Assembly: GCF_014646255.1 (NCBI RefSeq)
Contig: NZ_BMNC01000004.1
Location: 114,480-178,479, forward strand
Length of the DNA: 64,000 bases
Direction: 5' to 3'
Source: Lentzea pudingi
GTDB taxonomy: Bacteria > Actinomycetota > Actinomycetes > Mycobacteriales > Pseudonocardiaceae
Below are positions 8,148-18,032 of this stretch, in pieces. Below the pieces are notes generated by a model, which was not told the DNA's origin, ran no database searches, and worked only from the letters and a program-made list of their open reading frames with translations. How positions within the stretch are numbered: position 1 is the first letter of the stretch; each line of letters opens with the position of its first letter. The translations under genes and the position numbers were made by a program.

Positions 8148-11100
8148 GTGATCCTTCTGCTGTCGACCTCCGACACCGACCTGCTGTCGGCGCGTGCGAG
8201 CGGTGCCGAGTACCGGCTCGGCAACCCCGCGCGACTCACGACCGACGACCTGCCCGCGCTCGTCGAGGGCGTGGACCTGGTCCTCGTGCGCATCCTCGGC
8301 GGCCGCCGGATGTGGGAGGAGGGCCTCGACTGGCTGCTGGCCAGCGGACTGCCCGTGGTGGTGCTCGGCGGTGAGATGCAGCCCGACGCGGCGCTGATGG
8401 AGCTGTCGACGGTGCCCGGTGGTGTGTGTGCCGAGGCGCACCTCTACCTCGCGCACGGCGGCCCGGCGAACCTCACCGAGCTGCACAAGTTCCTCTCCGA
8501 CACCGTGCTGTTGACCGGCCACGGCTTCGAGGCCCCCACCGCCACCCCCACGTGGGGTGTGCTGGAGCGCGAGGCCTCGCAGGCCGAGGGGCCGACGGTC
8601 GCGGTGCTCTACTACCGCGCGCACCACGTCGCCGGGAACACGGCGTTCATCCACGCGCTGTGCGACGCGATCGAGGCCAAGGGCGGCAAGGCCCTGCCGG
8701 TCTTCTGCTCCTCGCTGCGCACCGCCGAGCCCGAGCTGCTCGACACGCTGCGGCAGGCCGACGCGCTCGTCGTGACGGTGCTCGCGGCCGGTGGCACGAA
8801 CCCCGCGAAGGCCTCCGCCGGTGGCGACGACGACGCGTGGGACGTCGGTGCGCTGGCCGCCCTCGACGTGCCGATCCTGCAGGGCTTGTGCCTCACGTCG
8901 AGCCGCGAGACCTGGGACTCCAACGACGACGGACTGTCTCCTCTGGACACCGCGACCCAGGTCGCGATCCCCGAGTTCGACGGCCGGATCATCACGGTCC
9001 CGTTCTCCTTCAAGGAGATCGACTCCGACGGCCTCACGATCTACGTGGCCGACCCGGAACGGGCGCTGCGCGTCGCGGGCATCGCCGTGCGGCACGGGCG
9101 GCTCAGGCACATCCCGGTCGCCGAGCGCAAGATCGTCGTGATGCTGTCGGCGTACCCGACCAAGCACTCGCGCATCGGCAACGCGGTCGGGCTCGACACG
9201 CCCGCGTCGACCGTCCGGTTGCTCAAGGCCATGCAGGAGCACGGTTACGACATCGGCACCGACCTGCCCGGCGTCGACGAGCTCGACGGCGACAAGCTGA
9301 TCCACGCGCTGATCGCCGCCGGCGGCCAGGACGCCGACTGGCTCACGCAGGAGCAGTTCGAAAGCAACCCGATCCGCATCGCCGCGGCCGACTACCGCGA
9401 GTTCTACGAGACGCTGCCCGACGACTTCCGCGAGTCGATGCGGGAGCACTGGGGCGAGGCGCCAGGCACGCTCTTCGTCGACCACTCGAAGTCGAAGGAC
9501 GGCGAGATCGTGCTGGCCGCGCTGCGGTCCGGCAACGTCGCGGTGATCGTCCAGCCGCCGCGTGGCTTCGGCGAGAACCCGATCGCGATCTACCACGACC
9601 CGGACCTGCCGCCGTCGCACCACTACCTCGCGGCCTACCGGTGGGTGGAGTCGAACTTCGGCGCGGACGCCGTGGTGCACGTCGGCAAGCACGGCAACCT
9701 GGAGTGGTTGCCCGGCAAGACCGTCGGCATGTCGGCGTCCTGCGGCACGGACGCGGCGCTCGGTGACCTGCCGCTGATCTACCCGTTCCTCGTCAACGAC
9801 CCCGGTGAGGGCACGCAGGCCAAGCGCCGCGCGCACGCCACGCTGGTCGACCACCTCGTGCCGCCGATGGCCCGCGCCGACAGCTACGGCGACATCGCGC
9901 GCCTGGAGCAGTTGCTGGACGAGTACGGGAACATCTCCGCGATGGACCCGGCCAAGGTGCCGGCGATCCGCGCGCAGATCTGGACGCTGATCAAGGCCGC
10001 GAAGCTCGACCACGACCTGGGACTGGACGACCGGCCGCACGACGCGGAGTTCGACGAGTTCATCCTGCACGTCGACGGCTGGCTGTGCGAGGTCAAGGAC
10101 GTCCAGATCCGCGACGGCCTGCACATCCTGGGTGAGGCGCCGACCGGGAGCGTGAGGGTCAACCTCGTGCTCGCGATGCTGCAGGCGCGGCAGATGTGGG
10201 GCGGTCAGGTCGCCGCGCTGCCCGGTCTGCGCGAGGCCCTCGGGCTCGTCGGCACGGCCCGTGAAGACGTTGACGCTGTTGAAGAACAGGCTCGTGCGCT
10301 CGTCCAGGCGATGGAGGACGCGGGCTGGGACCGTGCCGCCGCAGCGGGTCTGCACGAGTCCGTGGACGTGCAGAAGATCCTGGAGTTCGCCGCCGTCGAG
10401 GTCGTGCCCAGGCTCGCGCGCACCACGGACGAGATGACGAACGTCCTGCACGCCTTGGACGGCGGGTACATCCCGGCCGGCCCGTCGGGTTCCCCGTTGC
10501 GCGGCCTGGTGAACGTGCTGCCGACCGGCCGCAACTTCTACTCGGTCGACCCGAAGGCCATCCCGTCGCGGCTCGCGTGGGAGACCGGCCAGGCGATGGC
10601 CGACTCGCTGCTCGAGCGGTACCGCGCCGAGAACGACGGCGAGTGGCCGCCCTCGGTCGGCCTGTCGGTCTGGGGCACGTCCGCGATGCGCACCTCCGGC
10701 GACGACATCGCCGAGGTGTTCTCACTGCTCGGCGTGCGGCCGGTGTGGGACGACCAGTCGCGCCGCGTCACCGGCCTCGAAGTGGTTCCCCTGCAGGAAC
10801 TGGACCGGCCGCGCATCGACGTCACGGTCCGCATCTCCGGCTTCTTCCGCGACGCCTTCCCGCACGTCGTGTCCATGTTGGACGATGCCGTGCAGCTGGT
10901 GGCGGCGCTGGACGAGCCCGCGGAGCAGAACTTCGTGCGCGCGCACATGCTGCGCGATCTCGAAGAGCACGGCGACCAGCGCCGGGCCACGTTGCGCGTC
11001 TTCGGTTCCAAGCCGGGCGCGTACGGCGCCGGTGTGCTGCCGCTGATCGACAGCCGCAACTGGCGCGACTCGTCCGACATCGCCGAGGTGTACGCGGTGT

Positions 11101-11714
11101 GGGGCGGGTACGCGTACGGCCGCGGCGTCGACGGTGTGGCGGCACGCGCGGACATGGAGTCGGCGTACCGGCGGATCGCGGTGGCGGCCAAGAACATCGA
11201 CACCCGCGAGCACGACATCGCCGACTCGGACGACTACTTCCAGTACCACGGCGGCATGGTCACGATGGTGAAGGCGTTGACGGGCAAGGCGCCCGCCGCG
11301 TACGTCGGGGACAGCACGCGCCCGGAGGCGGTTCGCACGCGGACGCTGACCGAGGAGACCTCGCGGATCTTCCGCGCCCGCGTGGTGAACCCGCGCTGGA
11401 TCGGGGCGATGCGCAACCACGGGTACAAGGGCGCGTTCGAGCTGCAGGCGACGGTCGAGTACCTGTTCGGCTACGACGCCACGACCGGCGTCGTCGCGGA
11501 CTGGATGTACGAGAAGCTGACCGAGAGCTACGTGCTCGACCCGGAGACCCGCAAGTTCCTGCAGACGTCGAACCCGTGGGCGTTGCACGGCATCGCCGAG
11601 CGCCTGCTGGAGGCGGCCGAGCGCAAGATGTGGGAGCACCCGGAGGAGTCCACTTTGGACGCCCTGCGCGCGGCCTACCTGGAGACCGAGGGCGACCTGG
11701 AGGACGGCGCCTGA
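8148..11714 (+). CDS. cobN: Cobaltochelatase large subunit, CobN
   Basis: A 1188-aa protein of the CobN/BchH family with typical blocks VVQPPRGFGENPIAIYHDP, VVHVGKHGNLEWLPGK, GRNFYSVDPKAIPSRLAWETG and SVWGTSAMRTSGDDIAEV. It is the large subunit of the ATP-dependent chelatase that inserts cobalt into hydrogenobyrinic acid a,c-diamide. Length fits the family (~1200-1270). The GTG at 8148 follows a GAGGGATGGAG Shine-Dalgarno region at the end of the riboswitch; an upstream in-frame start at 8031 would lie inside the riboswitch and is rejected. Partner ATPase subunits (CobS/CobT or ChlI/ChlD type) are not in this window. Confidence 0.95.
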   Translation: MILLLSTSDTDLLSARASGAEYRLGNPARLTTDDLPALVEGVDLVLVRILGGRRMWEEGLDWLLASGLPVVVLGGEMQPDAALMELSTVPGGVCAEAHLYLAHGGPANLTELHKFLSDTVLLTGHGFEAPTATPTWGVLEREASQAEGPTVAVLYYRAHHVAGNTAFIHALCDAIEAKGGKALPVFCSSLRTAEPELLDTLRQADALVVTVLAAGGTNPAKASAGGDDDAWDVGALAALDVPILQGLCLTSSRETWDSNDDGLSPLDTATQVAIPEFDGRIITVPFSFKEIDSDGLTIYVADPERALRVAGIAVRHGRLRHIPVAERKIVVMLSAYPTKHSRIGNAVGLDTPASTVRLLKAMQEHGYDIGTDLPGVDELDGDKLIHALIAAGGQDADWLTQEQFESNPIRIAAADYREFYETLPDDFRESMREHWGEAPGTLFVDHSKSKDGEIVLAALRSGNVAVIVQPPRGFGENPIAIYHDPDLPPSHHYLAAYRWVESNFGADAVVHVGKHGNLEWLPGKTVGMSASCGTDAALGDLPLIYPFLVNDPGEGTQAKRRAHATLVDHLVPPMARADSYGDIARLEQLLDEYGNISAMDPAKVPAIRAQIWTLIKAAKLDHDLGLDDRPHDAEFDEFILHVDGWLCEVKDVQIRDGLHILGEAPTGSVRVNLVLAMLQARQMWGGQVAALPGLREALGLVGTAREDVDAVEEQARALVQAMEDAGWDRAAAAGLHESVDVQKILEFAAVEVVPRLARTTDEMTNVLHALDGGYIPAGPSGSPLRGLVNVLPTGRNFYSVDPKAIPSRLAWETGQAMADSLLERYRAENDGEWPPSVGLSVWGTSAMRTSGDDIAEVFSLLGVRPVWDDQSRRVTGLEVVPLQELDRPRIDVTVRISGFFRDAFPHVVSMLDDAVQLVAALDEPAEQNFVRAHMLRDLEEHGDQRRATLRVFGSKPGAYGAGVLPLIDSRNWRDSSDIAEVYAVWGGYAYGRGVDGVAARADMESAYRRIAVAAKNIDTREHDIADSDDYFQYHGGMVTMVKALTGKAPAAYVGDSTRPEAVRTRTLTEETSRIFRARVVNPRWIGAMRNHGYKGAFELQATVEYLFGYDATTGVVADWMYEKLTESYVLDPETRKFLQTSNPWALHGIAERLLEAAERKMWEHPEESTLDALRAAYLETEGDLEDGA

Positions 11715-11751
11715 TCGAGCAGGCCACGGCAGCGGCGGGGCGGGATCCCGT

Positions 11752-12267
11752 TCACGCCGCCTGGACGGGGCCGAAGACGTAGGAGCCGGCGGCGTCCGGG
11801 TTGTCGCCGGCCCAGAACTCGGCCCACAGCGTCGTGAACTCGGTGCGCGACAACCTGCCGTCGCCGTCGAGGTCGAGCCTGGCGAAGTCGGTCGCCTCCA
11901 CGTGACCGAGCCAGGCCTCGATCATCATCCGGTACTCCGCCTCGGAGACGTAGTCGTCGCTGTCGGAGTCCACGGCACCGAACATCGCGTCCGCCGTCCC
12001 CAGCACCGGTTCGATGTTGTCGGGCAGCACGTCCACGACGTTCAGGACGTCCTGCAGCGTCACCTGGTCCGCGCCTCCCGCGGCCGACTGCAGGGTGGTC
12101 CACCAGCCCAGCATCACCTTCGTCAGCAACTCCTCGTCGCTGCCGCGCAACGCCGCCCAGCGCTGGGCGAGCAGCTCGAAGTCCTCCTTGTTCAGCCGTC
12201 CGTTGCCGTCGGAGTCCATCGCGCCGAAGACCAGGTCCACCTTGCTCCGCTGAAATTCGCTCGCCAT
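11752..12267 (-). CDS. EF-hand calcium-binding protein
   Basis: A 171-aa soluble protein with three clear EF-hand loops: DSDGNGRLNKED at residue ~18, DSDSDDYVSEAE at ~100 and DLDGDGRLSRTE at ~130. The gap between the first two would hold a degenerate fourth hand, as in the calerythrin/sarcoplasmic calcium-binding-protein-like proteins of actinomycetes. There is no signal peptide, so it probably acts as a cytosolic Ca2+ buffer or sensor. It starts at ATG 12267, converges on cobN with a 37-bp gap, and lies downstream of a LuxR-type regulator. Its partner is unknown. Confidence 0.9.
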   Translation of the reverse strand: MASEFQRSKVDLVFGAMDSDGNGRLNKEDFELLAQRWAALRGSDEELLTKVMLGWWTTLQSAAGGADQVTLQDVLNVVDVLPDNIEPVLGTADAMFGAVDSDSDDYVSEAEYRMMIEAWLGHVEATDFARLDLDGDGRLSRTEFTTLWAEFWAGDNPDAAGSYVFGPVQAA

Positions 12268-12323
12268 GAGCAGGACGATAGGGCCGAAAGTCGCAACGCA
12301 ACTATCGGCCGAACGGGTCCGGA

Positions 12324-14861
12324 CTAGTCCACGAACAGAGCATCGGCCAGATGCAAACGGCCCGACACACCCAGCTTTCGGTAGATGCCCGAGAGCACGC
12401 CTTCCACGCCTTCAGCGGGCATGAGCAGCGTGGACGCGATCTCGTCGTCGGAACGGCCGCGTGCCGCCAGTTCCGCCACCTGGTGCTCCGTCGGGGTGAG
12501 TGCCGTCGGCCCGGTCTGCCGCATCCGCCGAGGTCCGGAGCTCGTCGCCACCAGTTCGGAGTAGGCCCGCGCCGCCATCGCCGTGGATCCGCACTTCTGT
12601 GCGAGGTCGACGGCGTCACGCAAGTAGGTGCGCGCGGACGCCGTGTCACCCTGACGCCGCAGCACCACGCCGAGGTCCACCAACGCGCGCGCCAGTTCCA
12701 GGCGGCCGGGGGAGGCGCGCAGCACCCGCACGGCCTCCTCCAGCAACGTCCGCCCGGCCGCGCCCGCGGTCACCCGGCCCTCCGCGCGCAACGCCATGCC
12801 CAACGCCCTGGGCGCGCCCCAGACCCGTGCGAGCGCGACCTCCTCCTGGGCGAGTTCGCGGGCCCGTTCGCCGTCGCCCATCGCCGCGCAGGCCAGTGCC
12901 GCGCCGGAACGCCACGACAGCGCCGCGGGATTGCGGTACGGCCACGCGGCGCAGTGCCGTCCGGCGGCCAGGAACGCTTCCAGCGCCTCGTGATCGTCGC
13001 CTCGCGCCGTCAGTACGCGGCCGCGCACGGTCAGCACGCCGCCGAACGACCACGTGCGCCGCGCCTCGTCCGTCGAGGCATCGGCGATCACCGCGGCGGC
13101 CTCGTCCAGGCGGCCCTCCTCGAGGAGGATGTCGGCGAGCAGCGCGGCGTGCCAGGTGGAGACGGCGTGCCAGCGCCGGTCCTGCCGCAGGTGGTCGGAC
13201 GCCACCGCGAGATCGGCGCGGGCGGAGGCGAGATCTCCCTTGCGGCGCTGGACGTTCGCGCGCATCACGTTCGTCAGCGCGCGCAACGCCGGGGCCTGGG
13301 CGCGGTCGACCTCGTCCAGCACGGCCAGCGCCTCGTCCAGGGAGTCGGCGAGGTTCAGCGTCATCGCGGACGTCAGGGCGGCGAGCACACCACCCCCTGG
13401 TGAGACGAGACGTCTCGTCTCATCGGCGCTGATGTCGCCGACCATCACGCGGTGCAGCACGCCGGCGGGGGTGTCGAGCGAGACCGACGTGGGGACGGCC
13501 TCCTGCCACACCAGTCCGTGCACGGCGAGATGTGCCCGCGCCGTCGGTGAGCCGCCCAGCACCGCGGGGATCTCGGCCGGGGCGCCCTCGGCGTGCAGGG
13601 CGTAGGACAACGCGATCGCGGACTCCGCGTCGTCCACATCGGACTGCAGTGCCTCGCGCAACCGGGCGGTCGCGCCGGGCAGGTTGCCGACCAGCTCGGC
13701 GATTCCCAGCAGTCGCAGGGCCCGGGACGGGTTCGCCACCGGTTCGCGCAGCGCCCGCCACAGCAGCCGTGCCGCGCCGGCCGTGTCACCGTGGTTGACC
13801 GCCTCCTGCGCGGCCCGGTCGAGCACCTCTCCGGCCCACGGTTCCAGGCCGGGCGACGTCTCCAGCAGGTGGTCCGCGACCGCCCGGTCCGAAGCGCCGT
13901 GCGTCCGCAACGCCTGCGCGGCCCGCAGGTGCAGCGCCGCCCGTGCCGGTGCGGGCATGTCGTCGAGCACCGCGGGCCCTGCCACGCCGAGGAGTTCGAC
14001 GGTGCGCAGGGCCTCGGCGAGCTCCACCGGGCTCAGCCGCGTCAGTTCAGCCAGCACACCGGGATGGGGTGAAGGGCCCAGCGCCGCCAGGCAGTGCGCG
14101 GTCGTCACGACGGACGCGGGGCGGCGGCGCAGCCGGGCCGCCATGATCTCGCCGGACACCTCCGCGCCGCGCTGGGTCACCCGCCACGCGGCCTCGGCGG
14201 TCGGCGGGACCTCGTCCTCCGCCAGCGCCTTGACCAGTCGCGTCACCGCGAGCGGGTTGCCGCCCGTCGCGTCGAAGCAGGCGGCTGCGAACTCGGGCGC
14301 GGCCTCGCCGAGCGCCGCCGAGACGAGACGTCCCGTCTCGGCGGGGGTGAGGTGGTCCAGCGCGACCCGCCGGCACGCGGCCGCGATCTCGCCGAACGAC
14401 GGGTCGTCGCACCGTTCGCCCGCGCCCACGGTCAGGACGAGCGCGATCGGCAGCCGCCGCACCCGCAACGCCAGGTAGGCGAGCCAGCGCAGGGAAGCGG
14501 CGTCGGCCCAGTGCGCGTCGTCCACGAGGACCAGCAGATCGGCCCGCGCGGCCAGGGCGGCGGTCAGCCGGTACACGCCGTGCAGCACCGGGAAATCGGC
14601 GGCCACGGCGGTGAGCTGCAGCGCTCCGACCGCCTCCACGGGCACGAGAGCGGAGTCGACCAGGTCGAACAGCTGAGCCACGATCCCGAAGGGGAGGTCG
14701 CTTTCCAGCGCACTCGCCCGTGCTCGCACCACCTGCCGGCCGGACGCCTCCCAGCGCGCGGCGAGGTCGTCGAGGGCCGCCGTCTTGCCCGTGCCGGGCG
14801 CGCCTTCCACCACCGTGGTCGTGCCCGGCACCGCCTGATCGCCGATTCCGGCGCACCACAC
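12324..14861 (-). CDS. LuxR-family (LAL-type) ATPase transcriptional regulator
   Basis: A large regulator of ~845 aa. It has a Walker A motif EGAPGTGKTAAL near the N-terminus, a Walker B-like LLVLVDDAHWAD, a long helical TPR-like middle, and a C-terminal LuxR HTH (LTPTEHQVAELAARGRSDDE...). Such LAL proteins usually activate secondary-metabolism or catabolic genes in response to nucleotides or small ligands; the targets here are unknown. The start is uncertain: GTG 14861 is used, TTG 14879 has a GGAGAG 3 nt upstream, and GTG 14963 is also in frame. The gene is divergent from a second LuxR-type regulator. The HTH recognition segment looks diverged (AEGVEGVLSGIYRKLG). Confidence 0.85.
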   Translation of the reverse strand: MWCAGIGDQAVPGTTTVVEGAPGTGKTAALDDLAARWEASGRQVVRARASALESDLPFGIVAQLFDLVDSALVPVEAVGALQLTAVAADFPVLHGVYRLTAALAARADLLVLVDDAHWADAASLRWLAYLALRVRRLPIALVLTVGAGERCDDPSFGEIAAACRRVALDHLTPAETGRLVSAALGEAAPEFAAACFDATGGNPLAVTRLVKALAEDEVPPTAEAAWRVTQRGAEVSGEIMAARLRRRPASVVTTAHCLAALGPSPHPGVLAELTRLSPVELAEALRTVELLGVAGPAVLDDMPAPARAALHLRAAQALRTHGASDRAVADHLLETSPGLEPWAGEVLDRAAQEAVNHGDTAGAARLLWRALREPVANPSRALRLLGIAELVGNLPGATARLREALQSDVDDAESAIALSYALHAEGAPAEIPAVLGGSPTARAHLAVHGLVWQEAVPTSVSLDTPAGVLHRVMVGDISADETRRLVSPGGGVLAALTSAMTLNLADSLDEALAVLDEVDRAQAPALRALTNVMRANVQRRKGDLASARADLAVASDHLRQDRRWHAVSTWHAALLADILLEEGRLDEAAAVIADASTDEARRTWSFGGVLTVRGRVLTARGDDHEALEAFLAAGRHCAAWPYRNPAALSWRSGAALACAAMGDGERARELAQEEVALARVWGAPRALGMALRAEGRVTAGAAGRTLLEEAVRVLRASPGRLELARALVDLGVVLRRQGDTASARTYLRDAVDLAQKCGSTAMAARAYSELVATSSGPRRMRQTGPTALTPTEHQVAELAARGRSDDEIASTLLMPAEGVEGVLSGIYRKLGVSGRLHLADALFVD
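13401..13422. repeat. Perfect 22-bp palindrome inside the LAL regulator gene (copy 1)
   Basis: A perfect 22-bp inverted repeat centred on GACGTC with arms reading GAGACGAGAC. On the coding strand it encodes ETRRLVS. A near-identical copy lies about 0.9 kb away in the same gene. It could be a small palindromic repeat element, a regulator binding site, or a codon-level coincidence. Confidence 0.7.
14317..14342. repeat. 26-bp palindrome with one mismatch inside the LAL regulator gene (copy 2)
   Basis: An inverted repeat centred on GACGTC with one mismatched pair (14326/14333). It shares the GAGACG-n-GACGTC core with the palindrome at 13401. On the coding strand it encodes ETGRLVS, close to the peptide encoded by copy 1. 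Confidence 0.65.
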
Positions 14862-15160
14862 TTTCGGCCGGTTTTCCAAGATCTCTCCACAATCCGCCGC
14901 TGAAAGCTCAGCGGAATTGATGCTAGGAGAAAGCGCTCCGCTTGCCCAGGTAAAGGTTCCCACGCTATGAGGCGTCTCAACAGGAGTACGGCCCGTATGA
15001 TCCCGCGGGCTACTACTCGAATGGGTAGCGGCGGCCTGGCGGCTGCTTGTCAAGGTCATCCCGACGGCGCAGGGGTCGCCGCTCGGGTCTGGTCCTGGTA
15101 CGGGTCGTTGTGGTATTGCGGCGCTTGTTCTCCGCCGCCGCGGAGCGAAAGGAAGAATGC
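14862..15160. promoter_or_regulatory. Divergent promoter region of two LuxR-type regulators
   Basis: About 300 bp separate the chosen starts of the two divergent regulators. No convincing conserved gene lies inside. The right-hand gene has a clear Shine-Dalgarno AAAGGAAG at 15149-15156. I see no clear -10/-35 pair or operator, so promoter content is inferred from the gene arrangement only. The true left start may lie up to ~100 bp inside this region. Confidence 0.4.
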
Positions 15161-17641
15161 GTGTCGGGGAATCGGGACGGGATGTTCCGCGGCCGTGAGG
15201 AGGAACGGGGGCTCCTGAACGGCGTGCTGGACGCGGGCGCCGGTGTGGTCCTGGTCGACGGCGCCGCGGGCACCGGGAAGACGCGGCTGCTGGCCGAGGC
15301 CGCCGCCGTCGCCGCCGGCAGGGGCTTCGAGGTCGTGACCGCGCGGGACGAGCTCGACCAGCCGTTCCTGTTGGCCCGCCTGGCAGAACGCCGTCCGGAC
15401 GGCCCGTTGCTGGTCGTGCTGGACGATCTCCACCTGGCCGGGCCGGCCACCCTGGCCGCCCTGGGCGCGCTGTTACCCGCCTCCGCGTCCGACGCGGTGG
15501 TGTGGCTGCTCGCCCGCCGCCGCGGCGAGGGCGCCGACCGGCTGTTCTCCGCTGCCGCGCGGCGCGGTGCCACCAGGATCGAGCTGCGGCCGTTGCCGGA
15601 CGGCGTGGTGACCGAGCCCGTCGCCGACCTGAAAGCGCTTGCCGGCACGGCACAGGGGTTGCTGCTCGACCGCGTCAGCGCGTTGAGCGGTAACGCAAGG
15701 CACCTCCTGCAGGTCGCCGCCGTGCTCGGGCCGCGCTTCGAACCCGGTGACGTCGCGGAGATGCTGGCGTCGAGCATCGCGGTCCTGTTGCCCGCCCTGG
15801 ACGAGGTCGTCGCCGCGGGTGTCGTGGCGGCCCAGGACGACGGCCTGGCGTTCCGGCACGACCTGCTCTGGCGCCTGGTCGCCGACTCGGTGCCCCCGCC
15901 CGTGCGGCGCGCGCTGCACCGCGAGGCCGGCGAGATGCTGCTGCGCCGCGGGGACAGTGCCGTCGTCGCCGCGAAACACCTGCTGCACGGCGCCCAGCGC
16001 GGCGACGCCCGGTCGGTCGACGGACTCGTCACGGCCGCGAAAGCCCTGCTGTGGAACGCTCCCGAGGCCTCCGCCGAGCTCGCGGTGCGCGCGCTCGAAC
16101 TGACCGACCAAGCGTCTGCTTCGCTGGTCCACCGCACGGTGATGGCGGTGAGAGCGCTCACCGCGGCCGGTCGGCTCACCACCGCGCACGCACTGGCGCA
16201 GGAGGCGTTGTCCCGTCAGGTCTCCCCGGAACCCGCCGCGAAACTCCGGCACTGCGTCGCCACGACGACGTTGCTCGGCGCCCGGCACGCGGAGTCGCTG
16301 GAGATCTCCGAGGCGTTGCTGCGCGACCCCGACCTGGCACCGGAACTCACGCCCTGGGTGGAGATCACCCGGCTGATGGCCTTGCTGGGCCACGACCGGG
16401 AGCGCGCGCGGGAGCTGGCCGAGGCCGTCGTGCGCACCCGCCAGGGAGCACCGGACGACGTGCTGGCAACGGCTTTGGCCGTGCTGGCCGCGATCGCGCG
16501 CGACACCGGCAGGCCCGGTGCCGCGCTGGAACTGGCCCGCGAGGCCGCGCGGGCCGGCACCTCGCACGACCTCAGCGCGTACCCGCGGCTGCTGTTCGCG
16601 ACCCTGCTCGCGGGACTGCGCGAGTTCGCCGACGCCGCCGCCGTGGTGCGGCGGGTCCGGGGCGGGCCGTCCGCGGTGGTCACCGGGGAGGTCATGACCG
16701 CGGTCGTGCAGGCCCGGATCCTGTTGCAGGCGGGGCGGATCGAGGAGGCCGCCGCCGAGGCGCGCGCCGCGCTGACCGTGGCGGAGGAGACCGGGCACGA
16801 CGCGGTGGTCGCGCCGGCGCTGGCGGTGCTGGCGATGGTCGCGATCCACACCGGCGACCTGCCCGCCGCGATCGAGCACGTCGGACGCTGCCGCGACGAC
16901 GTCCCGGCCGACCGGATCATCTTCTCCCGCGCCTACTACCAGTGGGCCGACGTGCTCGTGACCTACGTCGGCTCCGGGCTCGAGAAGGCGATGACGCTGC
17001 TCACCGACTACCCGGACCTGGTCTCGTCGGGCCTCTTCGCGGAGGAACCCCGTGCCGCCGGGTGGTTCGTGCGGCGGGCACTGGAAGCGGGGGACGACGG
17101 GCTGGCCAAGGCCGTCGTGGACCGCGCGGAACGGCTGGCCGAGGAACATCCCGGCTTCCCGGCGGTCGCGGCGGCCGCGGTGCACGCGCGCGGCCTGCTC
17201 GACGCCGACGCGCGACTGCTGGAGCTGGCCGCCCGCGACCACCGCGACCTGTGGGCGCGGGCCAACGCGGCCGAGGACCTCGGCGTGCTGCTGGCCGGGT
17301 CACCGGACCGCGCGGAGTCGGTGAAGGCGCTGGAGAGCGCGCTCGGGCTCTACCGCGAGATCGGCGCGTCCCGCGACAGCGCGCGGGTGCTGGGCCGGTT
17401 GCGCAAGCTCGGCCGACGACGCCGTGCCGCTCCGGCGCGTCCTGAGTCCGGATGGTCCAGCCTGGACGACACCGAACGGGCCATCGCCAACCTGGTGGCC
17501 AAGGGTCAGACGAACCGGCAGATCTCGACGCAGCTGTTCATGTCGCCGCACACGGTGAACTTCCACCTGCGCAAGATCTTCCGCAAGCTCGCGATCAGCT
17601 CACGCGTCGAGCTGGTGATGAGGTCGCGGGACGATCGGTGA
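15161..17641 (+). CDS. LuxR-family (LAL-like) ATPase transcriptional regulator
   Basis: An 826-aa regulator. It opens with FRGREEERGLLNGVLDAG, then a Walker A loop DGAAGTGKTRLL (~residue 35) and a Walker B-like LLVVLDDLHLAG. A long alpha-helical TPR-like region follows, and a canonical C-terminal LuxR HTH (LDDTERAIANLVAKGQTNRQ, SPHTVNFHLRKIFRKLAIS). GTG 15161 was chosen because AAAGGAAG stands 5 nt upstream and it lies just before the GREEE block; a frame open from 15047 lacks such a site. It is probably an activator of a nearby or distant pathway. The 3' end overlaps the convergent LapA-like gene by 47 bp. Confidence 0.88.
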   Translation: MSGNRDGMFRGREEERGLLNGVLDAGAGVVLVDGAAGTGKTRLLAEAAAVAAGRGFEVVTARDELDQPFLLARLAERRPDGPLLVVLDDLHLAGPATLAALGALLPASASDAVVWLLARRRGEGADRLFSAAARRGATRIELRPLPDGVVTEPVADLKALAGTAQGLLLDRVSALSGNARHLLQVAAVLGPRFEPGDVAEMLASSIAVLLPALDEVVAAGVVAAQDDGLAFRHDLLWRLVADSVPPPVRRALHREAGEMLLRRGDSAVVAAKHLLHGAQRGDARSVDGLVTAAKALLWNAPEASAELAVRALELTDQASASLVHRTVMAVRALTAAGRLTTAHALAQEALSRQVSPEPAAKLRHCVATTTLLGARHAESLEISEALLRDPDLAPELTPWVEITRLMALLGHDRERARELAEAVVRTRQGAPDDVLATALAVLAAIARDTGRPGAALELAREAARAGTSHDLSAYPRLLFATLLAGLREFADAAAVVRRVRGGPSAVVTGEVMTAVVQARILLQAGRIEEAAAEARAALTVAEETGHDAVVAPALAVLAMVAIHTGDLPAAIEHVGRCRDDVPADRIIFSRAYYQWADVLVTYVGSGLEKAMTLLTDYPDLVSSGLFAEEPRAAGWFVRRALEAGDDGLAKAVVDRAERLAEEHPGFPAVAAAAVHARGLLDADARLLELAARDHRDLWARANAAEDLGVLLAGSPDRAESVKALESALGLYREIGASRDSARVLGRLRKLGRRRRAAPARPESGWSSLDDTERAIANLVAKGQTNRQISTQLFMSPHTVNFHLRKIFRKLAISSRVELVMRSRDDR

Positions 17642-17984
17642 TCCGCTTGGCCTGACGCCGCAGCTGCAGGATGCGGGCCGCGCCGACGACCGCGACCAGC
17701 AGCGCGCCGCCGATCGCGCCGAACAGCAGCGCCACGCCCAGGGGAAGGCTGAACTCGCCCCACAGGAAGTGGATCGTGGCGTTGCCGCCGTTCTGCAGGA
17801 TGAAGATCAGCAGGAAGATCAGCACGATTATCGCCACCAGCACGGCGATCCAGGTGCCGCTGATCCGCGTGGGCCGCAGCTTCTTCGGTGCGGCCACCGG
17901 GGCAGGGGGTGGAACAGCCGGCGGAGCGGTCGGGATCGGTTCCGTGACCGGCGTCTTCGGAGTCTCGTCGCTGGATGTCGCCAC
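17595..17984 (-). CDS. LapA/DUF1049-type membrane protein
   Basis: A 129-aa protein. The N-terminal ~35 residues are Pro/Ala-rich and cytosolic (TPPAVPPPAPVAAPKK). Two membrane helices follow: WIAVLVAIIVLIFLLIFIL and LPLGVALLFGAIGGALLVAV. They are separated by a short NGGNATIHFLWGEFS loop typical of the lipopolysaccharide-assembly-protein-A domain (DUF1049). In actinobacteria the role is unknown. The start is GTG 17984. Its 3' end overlaps the upstream LuxR-type gene in antisense by 47 bp, which is unusual for unrelated neighbours. Confidence 0.85.
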   Translation of the reverse strand: MATSSDETPKTPVTEPIPTAPPAVPPPAPVAAPKKLRPTRISGTWIAVLVAIIVLIFLLIFILQNGGNATIHFLWGEFSLPLGVALLFGAIGGALLVAVVGAARILQLRRQAKRITDRPATSSPARRVS

Positions 17985-18032
17985 GGGAGAATTATCGGCG
18001 ACCAGGCGTGATCTCGCGCGCTGGCGAACGGG

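Noticed and set aside
8103..10451. 782-aa minus-strand open frame opposite cobN
   Set aside because: It is a mirror of cobN codons and has no conserved motifs.
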